64,000 nucleotides of DNA from Rhizobiaceae bacterium (GTDB lineage Bacteria; Pseudomonadota; Alphaproteobacteria; Rhizobiales; Rhizobiaceae): contig JABABQ010000013.1 in the NCBI GenBank assembly GCA_014238155.1, positions 1 through 64,000 on the forward strand, given 5' to 3'. The notes beneath the pieces are model-generated. The model was not told the origin of the DNA. It did not search any database and saw only the letters and a program-made list of their open reading frames with translations. Position numbers and translations under genes: made by a program. This document shows positions 26,268 through 34,870 of this stretch, in pieces (position 1 is the first letter of the stretch; the number at the start of each line of letters is the position of its first letter).

Positions 26268-27226
26268 GTTCGGGAAAAATCATTGCCCTTTCTGGTGGCG
26301 TCGGTGGTGCCAAACTGGTCCTTGGTCTGTCGCATGTGCTGCCCGATGACCGCTTGATGGTTGTGACCAATACGGGGGACGATTTTGATCATTTTGGCCT
26401 GCGCATCTGCCCTGACACGGACACCGTAATTTACACGCTTGCCGACCTGGCAGACAAAGCAAAGGGCTGGGGCAGAGCCAATGAAAGCTGGACATTCATG
26501 GAGACCACCGCCTCACTGGGAGGAGAGGACTGGTTCAATCTTGGCGACGGTGACCTGGCTCTCCATGTGATGCGAACCCAGGCATTGGCAGGGGGACAAT
26601 CACTGAGCGAAGTAACGGCCAGCGTATCGAAGGCCTGGAAAATTAGCGTTCAGATCGTTCCCATGTGCGATCAGGCAGTTGCCACGATTGTTAACACCGA
26701 AACTGGCCCACTTGCGTTCCAACACTATTTTGTCCGTGACCAATGTCGCCCTGTGGCGACCGGATTTAGTTTCGACGGTATTGATCATGCTATAGCCAAT
26801 CCGATCGCGGTAGACGCTTTTGGGCGGGCACCAGACGCGATCATTCTGACCCCGTCAAATCCCTATGTCAGCATCGACCCAATTCTGAAAACCCCGGGAA
26901 TGCGAACGGCAATCGAAGCCAGTGGTGCTCCTGTAATCGCTGTATCACCGATCGTCGGGGGCGCTGCGATAAAGGGGCCAGCAGCAAAAATGATGTCTGA
27001 ACTGGGCGTGCCGGCCACTGCTCTGGAGGTTGCACGGCACTATCGCGGCTTGGTCGATGCGATGGTCATTGACAAGGTCGATGGCCATTTGGCTCCGGCG
27101 ATTCAGCAGCTGGGCATGGATGTCCGTGTGGTGCCCACCGTGATGAGAAATCTGGATGACAAAATTGCGCTGGCGAAAGATGTATTGGCGCTGGTCAAAC
27201 ACCTAAAATCTGCGAGACGATCATGA
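26264..27226 (+). CDS. cofD: 2-phospholactate-type transferase (CofD)
   Basis: 320 residues. The N-terminus is ALSGGVGGAKLVLGLSHVLP followed by VVTNTGDDFDHFGL, then WFNLGDGDLALHVMRTQAL, TPSNPYVSIDPIL and AVSPIVGGAAIKGPAAKM, all CofD hallmarks. It transfers the phospholactyl-type moiety from the guanylyl intermediate made by CofC to Fo, forming F420-0 or its dehydro or 3-phosphoglyceryl form. The start overlaps cofE and the end overlaps cofC (both ATGA), so the cofactor genes are translationally coupled. Confidence 0.95.
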   Translation: MSSGKIIALSGGVGGAKLVLGLSHVLPDDRLMVVTNTGDDFDHFGLRICPDTDTVIYTLADLADKAKGWGRANESWTFMETTASLGGEDWFNLGDGDLALHVMRTQALAGGQSLSEVTASVSKAWKISVQIVPMCDQAVATIVNTETGPLAFQHYFVRDQCRPVATGFSFDGIDHAIANPIAVDAFGRAPDAIILTPSNPYVSIDPILKTPGMRTAIEASGAPVIAVSPIVGGAAIKGPAAKMMSELGVPATALEVARHYRGLVDAMVIDKVDGHLAPAIQQLGMDVRVVPTVMRNLDDKIALAKDVLALVKHLKSARRS

Positions 27227-27885
27227 CAGACATCGTGATCCCTATAAAAAATCTGGTTGACGCCAAGAGCCGGCTTTCCGACATCCTTAATCAGCCACAG
27301 CGCTCGGGGCTTGTGATGGCCATGCTGGAAGATGTTCTCGGTCGTGTCACTGAACTGGATCACGGGCGGGTTTGGGTCGTGTCCAGCGATGAGCACGCCC
27401 TGGATATGGCCCGTCTGTTTGGCGCCATACCCCTCCAGGAAATTCGGTCGATTGGCTATAATGAAGCCATCATCACCTGGCTGCGTGCATTGCCGGACGA
27501 CGGAAATATTGCCGTCATTCCTGGCGACATTCCATTGGCTCGCGAAGCCGAACTGGCAAGTCTTGTGTCACCTCAGTTGGCTTGTGCTCCACACATCAGA
27601 ATTGCACCGGCCCATGATTTTGAGGGCACGAATGGCTTGTTCCTCTCCTCAAAAAGGCTCATCCGCCCTGCTTTTGGACCCGGCAGCTTTGCTCGGCATT
27701 TCAAATTGGCGCGTGCCGTCAACATTGAACCAGAAGTATTGCACGCACTCCGAATGGCCCAAGACGTAGACACTGACGACGATCTGCGTTCACTGGTTGA
27801 AAACAACCCGGCGGGAGCAACGGGTGAGTTTCTGCGCAGTTTGAAACTTTCACCCGATCAAACCGATAGTGAGGATGTGGCATGA
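27223..27885 (+). CDS. cofC: 2-phospholactate-type guanylyltransferase (CofC)
   Basis: 220 residues of the CofC/FbiD nucleotidyltransferase family. It starts with IVIPIKNLVDAKSRLSDILN, the nucleotide-binding loop, then VIPGDIPLAREAELASLV with the metal-binding aspartate and FEGTNGLFLS and FGPGSFARHFKLA further on. It activates a three-carbon phospho-acid with GTP. Whether the acid is phospholactate, phosphoenolpyruvate or 3-phosphoglycerate (known in one betaproteobacterial lineage) cannot be decided by eye. Overlaps both neighbours by 4 nt. Confidence 0.93.
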   Translation: MTDIVIPIKNLVDAKSRLSDILNQPQRSGLVMAMLEDVLGRVTELDHGRVWVVSSDEHALDMARLFGAIPLQEIRSIGYNEAIITWLRALPDDGNIAVIPGDIPLAREAELASLVSPQLACAPHIRIAPAHDFEGTNGLFLSSKRLIRPAFGPGSFARHFKLARAVNIEPEVLHALRMAQDVDTDDDLRSLVENNPAGATGEFLRSLKLSPDQTDSEDVA

Positions 27886-30221
27886 CTTTACCGGACGAAC
27901 GGCAGGCATTGGCTCTGCTGGAGCGCCCCTTCGATGAATTGTTAGCCGAAGCGGCCGCGCTTCGGGACGCTGGCCATGGTCGGTTGGTCTCCTATTCAAA
28001 AAAAGTATTTATCCCGCTCACTCAATTGTGCCGTGACGTCTGTCATTATTGCACGTTCGCCAAAGCACCCAAGAGTCTGGAAGCCGCATTCCTGATCCCT
28101 GAACAGGTATTGTCGATCGCCGTTGAGGGGCAAAAAGCCGGATGCAAGGAAGCCCTGTTCACGCTGGGTGATAAACCTGAACTGCGCTATGCGGCTGCGC
28201 GCGATGCGCTTGCTGATTTGGGCTATGCCACGACACTTGAATATCTGGGTGCCATGGCAAATATGGTTTTTGAGAGAACTGGCCTGATGCCACATCTCAA
28301 CCCCGGCATCATGTCATCAGCAGAAATTTCCAACCTGCGCAAAACCTCTGTCTCAATGGGGATCATGCTTGAAAGCACATCGCAACGGCTGATGCAGCGC
28401 GGCGGATGTCACTTTGGCTCTCCCGACAAAGAACCGTCAATCAGGCTCGAAACGATTGCTGAGGCCGGGCGTCAGAACGTCCCCTTTACCAGCGGTATAT
28501 TGATTGGCATCGCAGAGACACGCCAGGAGCGTATTGAAAGCCTGCTGGCACTGCGCGATCTACATCAGCAATACGGGCATATTCAGGAAATCATTGTCCA
28601 GAATTTCCGCGCAAAGCCCGGCACAAAAATGGAAAATGCCGTTGAACCTGACCTCAGTGATCTGCAGTGGACCATCGCCGTCGCGCGTTTGATTTTTGGC
28701 CCTCATATGACGGTTCAGGCCCCGCCAAACCTGTCCGCTGGCAACGCGGCAGAGTTGATTTCTTCGGGGTTGAACGATTGGGGTGGTGTTTCGCCAGTGA
28801 CCCCCGATCATGTAAACCCCGAAGCTCCATGGCCACATTTGGCCGATCTTGCCACAGACACGGCGGCTTCCGGAAAAATACTGGTCGAGCGCCTGGCCAT
28901 CCATCCAACTTATGTTCAGCGCTGCGATGACTGGCTTGATCCGACCTTCAAACACTCTGTACTGAAGGCCGCGAATGCATCTGGACTGGCCAGATCCAAT
29001 GACTGGTCGCCGGGTGGTGCATCTCTAAAAATCCCCCGGTTGCTGGCTACGCCGGGACTCATTGGTGACAGTGAATTGGATCGCGTGATCAGCAGAGCTG
29101 CTGCCGGTGCTGATCTCAGCGAATCTGAGATTGAGCGCCTGCTGAAAGCGCACGATGGTGAAGTCCTGCAAATTGCGAAAGCCGCAGATGAGCTTCGCCA
29201 CAAGGTGAACGGAGACACGGTCAGTTACGTCGTCACCCGCAACATCAATTACACCAATATTTGCTACTTCAAATGCAAGTTCTGCGCCTTTTCAAAAGGC
29301 AAGATGAGTGAGAACCTGCGCGGGCGCCCCTATAATCTTGATTTGGAAGAGATCGTGGCGCGCGCTCAAAATGCCTGGGACAGGGGGGCGGTAGAAGTCT
29401 GTCTTCAGGGCGGCATTCATCCCGATTATACCGGGCAGACCTATCTCGATATTTTGACAGCGATCAAGGCTCAACTTCCCGATATGCACGTCCATGCATT
29501 CTCACCACTGGAAATTCATCAAGGTGCTGAAACACTGGGGCTTTCGATCGAGGATTTTCTTCAAAGCTTGATTGATGCCGGGCTTGGCAGTCTGCCGGGC
29601 ACTGCAGCGGAAATTCTGGACGATGAAGTCCGTGATATTCTGTGCCCTGATAAAATCAACACCCAACAATGGTTTGATGTGGTGAATACGGCCCATCAAT
29701 TGGGGTTGAAAACAACGGCAACGATCATGTTCGGTCACATCGACCAGCCGTTGAACTGGGCCAGGCATCTTTGGCGACTGCGCCAACAGCAGCAAAAGAC
29801 TGGTGGTTTCACCGAACTGGTACCGCTGCCCTTTGTCCACATGGAAGCACCGATTTACCTGAAGGGACTGTCAAGAAAGGGCCCTACGTGGCGTGAAACC
29901 ATCCTCATTCACGCTGTCTCCCGGTTGGCTCTGCATCCCCATATTCCCAATATTCAGGCATCCTGGGTCAAGCTTGGCATGGCTGGAATTGAGGCTTGTC
30001 TGAAGGCTGGTGTGAATGACATTGGTGGCACTTTGATGGATGAAAGCATTACCAAAGCAGCCGGTTCAGAGCATGGTCAGCAGATGACCCCGGAAGCCAT
30101 GGAAACCTTGCTTGCGAAGATGGGACGTCCATCACGCCAGCGTACCACGCTTTATGCCGACGCAAAACTGGACCGTACCACCGCGTCATTTGGGGTATCG
30201 CCGGAATTGCTTACAGCTTAA
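27882..30221 (+). CDS. fbiC: Fused Fo synthase (CofG-CofH; FbiC)
   Basis: 779 residues with two radical-SAM halves, as in actinobacterial FbiC. The N-terminal CofG half has its iron-sulphur ligands at C50, C54 and C57 (LTQLCRDVCHYCTFAKAP). The CofH half has C461, C465 and C468 (NICYFKCKFCAFSKGKM). Together they make the deazaflavin Fo from tyrosine and 5-amino-6-ribitylaminouracil. Downstream of CofH: QGGIHPDYTGQTYLDIL, VHAFSPLEI and LPGTAAEILDDEVRD. It ends the operon and converges on the TRAP transporter with only 12 nt between the stop codons. Confidence 0.96.
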   Translation: MTLPDERQALALLERPFDELLAEAAALRDAGHGRLVSYSKKVFIPLTQLCRDVCHYCTFAKAPKSLEAAFLIPEQVLSIAVEGQKAGCKEALFTLGDKPELRYAAARDALADLGYATTLEYLGAMANMVFERTGLMPHLNPGIMSSAEISNLRKTSVSMGIMLESTSQRLMQRGGCHFGSPDKEPSIRLETIAEAGRQNVPFTSGILIGIAETRQERIESLLALRDLHQQYGHIQEIIVQNFRAKPGTKMENAVEPDLSDLQWTIAVARLIFGPHMTVQAPPNLSAGNAAELISSGLNDWGGVSPVTPDHVNPEAPWPHLADLATDTAASGKILVERLAIHPTYVQRCDDWLDPTFKHSVLKAANASGLARSNDWSPGGASLKIPRLLATPGLIGDSELDRVISRAAAGADLSESEIERLLKAHDGEVLQIAKAADELRHKVNGDTVSYVVTRNINYTNICYFKCKFCAFSKGKMSENLRGRPYNLDLEEIVARAQNAWDRGAVEVCLQGGIHPDYTGQTYLDILTAIKAQLPDMHVHAFSPLEIHQGAETLGLSIEDFLQSLIDAGLGSLPGTAAEILDDEVRDILCPDKINTQQWFDVVNTAHQLGLKTTATIMFGHIDQPLNWARHLWRLRQQQQKTGGFTELVPLPFVHMEAPIYLKGLSRKGPTWRETILIHAVSRLALHPHIPNIQASWVKLGMAGIEACLKAGVNDIGGTLMDESITKAAGSEHGQQMTPEAMETLLAKMGRPSRQRTTLYADAKLDRTTASFGVSPELLTA

Positions 30222-30233
30222 ACCTGAACGACT

Positions 30234-31547
30234 CTAGCCGACCAGATTGGGTAACCAGGTCGCGATCTGCGGGAAGATGATAATCATCGCGATGCCCGCC
30301 AGAAACAGCAAAACGAACGGCCATGTGGCTTTGTAGACATCGCTGATCGTCATGTTCGGTACAACGGCCTTGAACGCAAACAGCGTATATCCAAATGGCG
30401 GCGTGATCGCTCCAAGTGTGATGTTGATCAAAAACAGCAGCCAGAACCATACGGGATCAAATCCGAGACTGTTCACTACCGGTTGGTAGATCGGAATGGT
30501 CAACAGGATGACGGCGATCGTATCGATGAACATGCATAAAATGAACGGTACAGCGAGCATGATCAGCAACATCACAATCGGGCCGTAGCCAAGATTGGCG
30601 ACCAGTTCAACCAACTCACTTGTTGCCCCGGTAAACGCCAGGAGCTGCGTAAACATCTTCGACATCGCCATGATGGCGAGAATCATCGCCGAAACGGTGA
30701 TCGATGCCATAATGGAATCCCAAATCATCTGCCAGCTGAGATTTCGGTAAATCGCAGCGGTTATCAGCGCGCCAACGACCCCGGTTGCAGCCGATTCAGA
30801 CGGCGTGGCAATGCCCAGCATGATAAAACCCATCACCGAAAAAATGACAATGACGAACGGCAAAGTCCGTATCAGTGCCATGACCAGATCACCTATCGTG
30901 ACGTCGTCTCTCTCTCCGGTCACATTGGCCGGTGCAAGGGAAGAATCCATGGCGATGCGAATGAACACGTAGACAAGGAATATACCGCCCAGAAGCAGAC
31001 CCGGAATAACACCGGCAATCAGCAGCTTGGCGATGGAGACATCAGCAATAGAACCGACAATGATGGCCAGAAGACTGGGCGGAATGATCGGGGCGAGGCT
31101 TGCTCCACCAACGATCAGGCCTGCGGCGATATCACGGTTATAACCGCGTTCCTGCATGCCCGGCATAATGGCCCTTCCGAGCATTGCTGCAACTGCCATC
31201 GCGACCCCGCTCAACGCCCCAAATACCGCGGAGAGCACCACGACCAGCACGTATTGACGTCCCCTGATGCGTCCCACCAGCTTGTCAATTGAATCAAACA
31301 ACACGTCCATTGTGCCGGATCGAAACAGCAGCTCTCCCATCAATATGAAAAGCGGGATCGACGCCAGCGAGGTTGTTGATGCTGTATCGAGAACTGAATT
31401 TGCGAACATCGGGAAGCCGGCCGGGCCAATAATGACGTAAACACCCACAAGTATGGCGAACAGAAATGCCAGGAAAATCGGTGCGCCCGACAGAAACAAC
31501 GCGAACAGGATTGCGATGCCCAGCAGCAGCGTGGTGTACCACTCCAT
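30234..31547 (-). CDS. TRAP transporter large permease (DctM)
   Basis: 437 residues, the standard DctM length, with about twelve membrane helices. Typical stretches are LFLSGAPIFLAFLFAILVGV, SIPLFILMGELLFRSGTMD, GGASLAPIIPPSLLAIIVGS and LGAITPPFGYTLFAFKAVVP. It is the main channel of a sodium-driven importer of organic acids. The ATG at 31547 overlaps the small-permease stop (TGATG); a longer in-frame extension reads through the small permease and is not real. The operon faces the F420 operon, so the imported acid is likely its substrate. Confidence 0.94.
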   Translation of the reverse strand: MEWYTTLLLGIAILFALFLSGAPIFLAFLFAILVGVYVIIGPAGFPMFANSVLDTASTTSLASIPLFILMGELLFRSGTMDVLFDSIDKLVGRIRGRQYVLVVVLSAVFGALSGVAMAVAAMLGRAIMPGMQERGYNRDIAAGLIVGGASLAPIIPPSLLAIIVGSIADVSIAKLLIAGVIPGLLLGGIFLVYVFIRIAMDSSLAPANVTGERDDVTIGDLVMALIRTLPFVIVIFSVMGFIMLGIATPSESAATGVVGALITAAIYRNLSWQMIWDSIMASITVSAMILAIMAMSKMFTQLLAFTGATSELVELVANLGYGPIVMLLIMLAVPFILCMFIDTIAVILLTIPIYQPVVNSLGFDPVWFWLLFLINITLGAITPPFGYTLFAFKAVVPNMTISDVYKATWPFVLLFLAGIAMIIIFPQIATWLPNLVG

Positions 31548-32068
31548 CAGTTGCCACCGTCCGAAAAGCCGGTCGAACTGACACGGTTGGAAGGGGCCGC
31601 ATAGCGCAGCATGTAGAGCGAACTGAGTGCTAGTCCAAGAGTAATGAAACTGGAAATCCACCACTGCGGCACCGGGATGATGGCCAGCGTTTCGATGTTC
31701 TTGGTGTATTGCCGAATGTTTTCCTGAAGGCTGATATAAGCAGCAAATGCCAGGCTTAAAAAACCTATCAGACTGACCATGACATGCATCCAGCCGGCAA
31801 TTTTCTTCGGCATAACATCGACCAGAATGGTAACGGCAACATGCCCCCTGTCCTTTGTTACTTTGGGAAAGGCGAGGAAAACTGAGGCACACAGGGCATA
31901 GGTGACAAAATCACTGACCCAGGCGGTGGGCGAGTTGAAAAAATACCGGGTTACAACTTCATAGACATAGCTGACGACGATCATCGCAAGTCCAACCCCT
32001 GCAAAGACTGCAGCCAAGTGGGTCAGCCAGTCCAATACCGAATTGAGCTTGGCCAGTGTGGATTTCAT
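31547..32068 (-). CDS. TRAP transporter small permease (DctQ)
   Basis: 173 residues from the ATG at 32068 (GGTGAG upstream); ATGs at 32083, 32089 and 32104 are alternatives. Four membrane helices with the DctQ pattern: VVSYVYEVVTRYFFNSPTAW near residue 35, then a loop VTKDRGHVAVTILVDVMPKK. It forms the membrane unit with DctM. It lies about 90 nt after the binding-protein gene and is translationally coupled to the large permease. Confidence 0.9.
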   Translation of the reverse strand: MKSTLAKLNSVLDWLTHLAAVFAGVGLAMIVVSYVYEVVTRYFFNSPTAWVSDFVTYALCASVFLAFPKVTKDRGHVAVTILVDVMPKKIAGWMHVMVSLIGFLSLAFAAYISLQENIRQYTKNIETLAIIPVPQWWISSFITLGLALSSLYMLRYAAPSNRVSSTGFSDGGN

Positions 32069-32157
32069 CGTATCACTCACCATCCCCATCACCACGTATC
32101 TCAATTAGCAAAACCTGCCGCCAATCAAGGCGGCAAGTTTCATATCGTAGGCCAGTT

Positions 32158-33132
32158 TTACATTCCTTTGGAAGCGACAAAGTCGCGGAATGCTTCTCCA
32201 ACCTTGCCAGATTTTTCAACCGCAACTTCCATGGCGCGATCGGCGAACAGTTTGTTGGCTTCTTCCAGCGAATAGCCAATGCTTGTTGTCTTCGCTCCAG
32301 CAGCCATCATCGCTGCATTTTCGGAATCCAGCAGATTGTTGAAAATGCCAACCGTGTCCTGCTCGAGTTTGTGTCCGGCTTCAAGCATGGCCTTTTGAGT
32401 GTCGGCATCAAGCCCGTTCCACTTGTCCAGGTTCATCATGATCAGGTAAGACACTGTGCCAAAAGCGGGTTCGGCAAGATAGGGTGTGACTTCGTGGAAT
32501 TTGAAGCCAACGGCGCCAACGCTTGGCCAGACCAGGCCATCAATAACCCCCTTTTCAGCCGCTGAATAAAGTTCACCAAATGGGATTACCACTGCGGTGC
32601 CACCCAATGAGCCAACTATTTTATTGTAGGAAGGCAAAGCGCGAATTTTCATTCCGTTGAGTTTAGTGCCCGCATCCATTGGCTTTTTCAGGAAGAACCG
32701 AAATCCGGTTGTCGCGGTTGGAATGGAAAGAACCTTGAGGTTTTGTGTCTCTTGATAGTGTTTATCGACCCAGGCCCAGACACCGCTCGAGCGGCGCTTT
32801 TCGATATCGCCATCGACAGCATCAATCGCTGCACCAACACCTGTGGTTCCCGTGTGATAGAGGCCGTGCGTATAGATCAGATCAAATACGCCGGAGGCAA
32901 CCGGTTGGAGTTGTTTGCCACCGGGCACCACTTCCGGGCCGCTGGGTTTGATGGTGACTTTACCACCAGTCATCTCGTTGACGAGCTTGTTGTAGCCATA
33001 GGCCATATTGGCCGTGCCCGAATGGTTGCCACCCCAGGCGGTCAACATTTTCAGATCGGCTGCGAAAGACGTGGCTGTAGAGAGTACGACACCGACGGCA
33101 GTCGCGGACAGAATTCTTAGAAATTTGTTCAT
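32158..33132 (-). CDS. TRAP transporter periplasmic binding protein (DctP/TAXI-unrelated)
   Basis: 324 residues with a Sec signal peptide (MNKFLRILSATAVGVVLSTA, cleavage after SFA). The mature DctP fold shows GTANMAYGYNKLVNEMTGGK, KMRALPSYNKIVGSLGGTAV-type ligand region (here GMKIRALPSYNKIVGSLGG) with the conserved arginine that binds a carboxylate, and EKGVIDGLVWPSVGAVGFKF. The ligand is therefore probably an organic acid. The start at 33132 follows a strong GGAGGAAA. First gene of the operon, with a candidate operator at 33223-33235. Confidence 0.92.
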   Translation of the reverse strand: MNKFLRILSATAVGVVLSTATSFAADLKMLTAWGGNHSGTANMAYGYNKLVNEMTGGKVTIKPSGPEVVPGGKQLQPVASGVFDLIYTHGLYHTGTTGVGAAIDAVDGDIEKRRSSGVWAWVDKHYQETQNLKVLSIPTATTGFRFFLKKPMDAGTKLNGMKIRALPSYNKIVGSLGGTAVVIPFGELYSAAEKGVIDGLVWPSVGAVGFKFHEVTPYLAEPAFGTVSYLIMMNLDKWNGLDADTQKAMLEAGHKLEQDTVGIFNNLLDSENAAMMAAGAKTTSIGYSLEEANKLFADRAMEVAVEKSGKVGEAFRDFVASKGM

Positions 33133-33222
33133 GGTTTCCTCCGGTTGAACATCCAATCGAGCCTGTTGGGCCAGGTTCTGTGTTCTTGCATGCGTCTTGG
33201 AGCGCACTTTGTATAAAAATAT

Positions 33223-33235
33223 GGAGTATACGTCC
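33223..33235 (-). promoter_or_regulatory. Candidate operator/promoter of the TRAP operon
   Basis: GGAGTATACGTCC, with TATACT on the - strand as a plausible -10 hexamer, about 90 nt before the binding-protein start. It matches the reverse complement of the hyuA promoter element (17086-17098) at 10 of 13 positions, and the adjoining CCTATTT is also shared. Part of the likeness could come from the -10 box itself. Confidence 0.4.
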
Positions 33236-33299
33236 TATTTTGTCGAGTCTTGTTTTTGAGCTGATTTAGTCGAACGACTTCTCGTTAGCTTCACACCGT

Positions 33300-33644
33300 C
33301 TGCGGGATGAGTTTTGCGGGTTGGTTGTTTGGGTGTGCATTGGGGCTTGAGAGCACAGACTGAGAAATCGCTCGTACGTGCGTAATGTCTCATGATCCCA
33401 TCTTTGCGGGTGCTCGATCGTGGTTTGGCCATTTTGCGTCAGTATTTTCCTTCAAAGACTTGCCACCCGGACAGGTGTATTCGTTGGCTTGGTGATCGTA
33501 GGTGAATGCTGAATTGGGAAATGCTCCATCCAAACGCCTTGACCCATCGAACACAGGAATATGCGCCTGTATCTTGTCGTCGAGTGTTTTGATCTGGTTG
33601 GATAGAACATCAAGAAGCTCTTCATCCAGTTCCATCAACTTCAC
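33300..33644 (-). pseudogene. IS1182-type transposase, C-terminal fragment with frameshift
   Basis: The - strand reads AHIPVFDGSRRLDGAFPNSA, FTYDHQANEYTCPGGKSL, and after a frame change near 33425 CALKPQCTPKQPTRKTHP. This is the cysteine-rich C-terminal region of IS1182-type transposases (HIPV..., YTCP.GK.L, C..C.LK..C.P). The N-terminal half and the catalytic core are missing. The frame at 33644 begins in unrelated sequence (MKLMELDEELL), so the left junction is also scrambled. Confidence 0.75.
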
Positions 33645-33811
33645 TTTATGTTGTTACTTGTTCCGACACTTTAAGGGGCCATTTATTCCGCTGTCATGTC
33701 GGTTCTGCAATCAGATCTTTGCCCTATTACGAAGACCAGCAGGTAAAGTGCGCATTGTAACCTCAGATGAAGAGTGGCGGCCATGCAAAAACGGCAACCG
33801 AATCAATTCCT

Positions 33812-34870
33812 CTAGCGGCGGCCCACCGGCGCCATGTCGCGTTTACTGTCAGAAAGTCGCCAGACATTTTGCGAAGCAAATCCCCGGATTTCTTTCTCAC
33901 CCAGCGTTTCGAGCTCAAACTCCTCGCGAAGATTTGCTGCGACTTCGTTCTGGACACTGATCTGCATCGGTTCGGAAAATTCCTGCAATCTGGTCGCCAG
34001 ATTAACCGCTGGGCCGAAAATATCGTAAACATATTTTTGAATCCCAACAACAGAGCCAACAACCGCACCCGAGGCCAGCCCAATGCGGCAACGCCATTGA
34101 TGCGGGTGACTGGTATTACGCCTTTCCAGGTATCGAATGAAGCGAATCGCCGTGCTGGCAACTGCTTTTGCGTGGTCGGGCATCGGGTCAGGAAGACCAG
34201 CTACTGTAATGTAGGCGTCGCCGATTGTCTTGATCCGCTCACAACCAAACTGTTCGCCAATCCGGTCAAATGCGCTGTAGATGTCATTCAATTCAGTGAC
34301 AGTGACGCTGGGGTCGGCTGAGGCGACCATGTCTGTGAAACCGACAAAATCAAGCATCAGGACAGAAACCGGATCATAAAGCTGCGGCGTCACAACACCA
34401 AAGGCTTTGAATTCCTCATAGACTGAACGGGGCATGATATTGAGAAGCAGTTTTTCGACCTGCTCCTTTTCCCGCTTAATCTCCCGCGTATTGCGCTCAA
34501 CCATCATCGAATATGAATCAATCATCGATTCAAGTTCACGAATTCGGGTAATATTCTGACATACCAGAACGATCAGGTCCTGTCCGCCTTCTCGCGCGGC
34601 GGTGAAATCGACGGCGATGACCATTGTCCGACGTTTCTTTCGGTGTTTCATTTCAGCAGTATACCGGCCGCTTTCACCAAGCGCACTCTTGAGTTCCTCC
34701 ACATCAAGACCCTCAAACAGCTGCGCAAGGGAATTCGTTCCAATCTGTGCGCCAAACCATTCTTCGAATGTATCGTTGTGAAAATGAAAATTCAGGCTTC
34801 CGCGGTCGAGCAGGGCGACACCAACGCCAATTGCTCGCAACAGCTGTTCATTGATGGCTTCAATCGACAT
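33812..34870 (-). CDS. PAS-domain class III nucleotide cyclase
   Basis: 352 residues. Residues 5-115 form a PAS-like sensor (IGVGVALLDRGSLNFHFHND...), then a coiled linker MMVERNTREIKREKEQVEKL, and a class III cyclase domain. The latter has both metal-binding aspartates (LMLDFVGFTDMVA and KTIGDAYITVAG) and the transition-state pair in NLATRLQ. The lysine in RIKTIGDAY favours ATP, but the usual specificity Asp/Thr reads P/A in FGPAVNLA, so cAMP or cGMP cannot be decided. The start overlaps the truncated-haemoglobin gene by 11 nt, which suggests a haem-gas sensor acting with the cyclase. Confidence 0.9.
   Translation of the reverse strand: MSIEAINEQLLRAIGVGVALLDRGSLNFHFHNDTFEEWFGAQIGTNSLAQLFEGLDVEELKSALGESGRYTAEMKHRKKRRTMVIAVDFTAAREGGQDLIVLVCQNITRIRELESMIDSYSMMVERNTREIKREKEQVEKLLLNIMPRSVYEEFKAFGVVTPQLYDPVSVLMLDFVGFTDMVASADPSVTVTELNDIYSAFDRIGEQFGCERIKTIGDAYITVAGLPDPMPDHAKAVASTAIRFIRYLERRNTSHPHQWRCRIGLASGAVVGSVVGIQKYVYDIFGPAVNLATRLQEFSEPMQISVQNEVAANLREEFELETLGEKEIRGFASQNVWRLSDSKRDMAPVGRR

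Noticed and set aside
25712-26392. 226-codon - strand frame across cofE and cofD
   Set aside because: Antisense to two clear F420 biosynthesis genes; sequence is low-complexity Arg/Ser/Pro.
30234-31892. Long 552-codon version of the TRAP large permease
   Set aside because: The first 115 codons read through the small permease in the wrong frame; the ATG at 31547 overlapping the preceding stop is the proper start.
15695-33644. Idea that the two IS1182-type pieces are halves of one element split by the F420 island
   Set aside because: They lie on opposite strands, so a simple insertion into a single copy cannot explain them.
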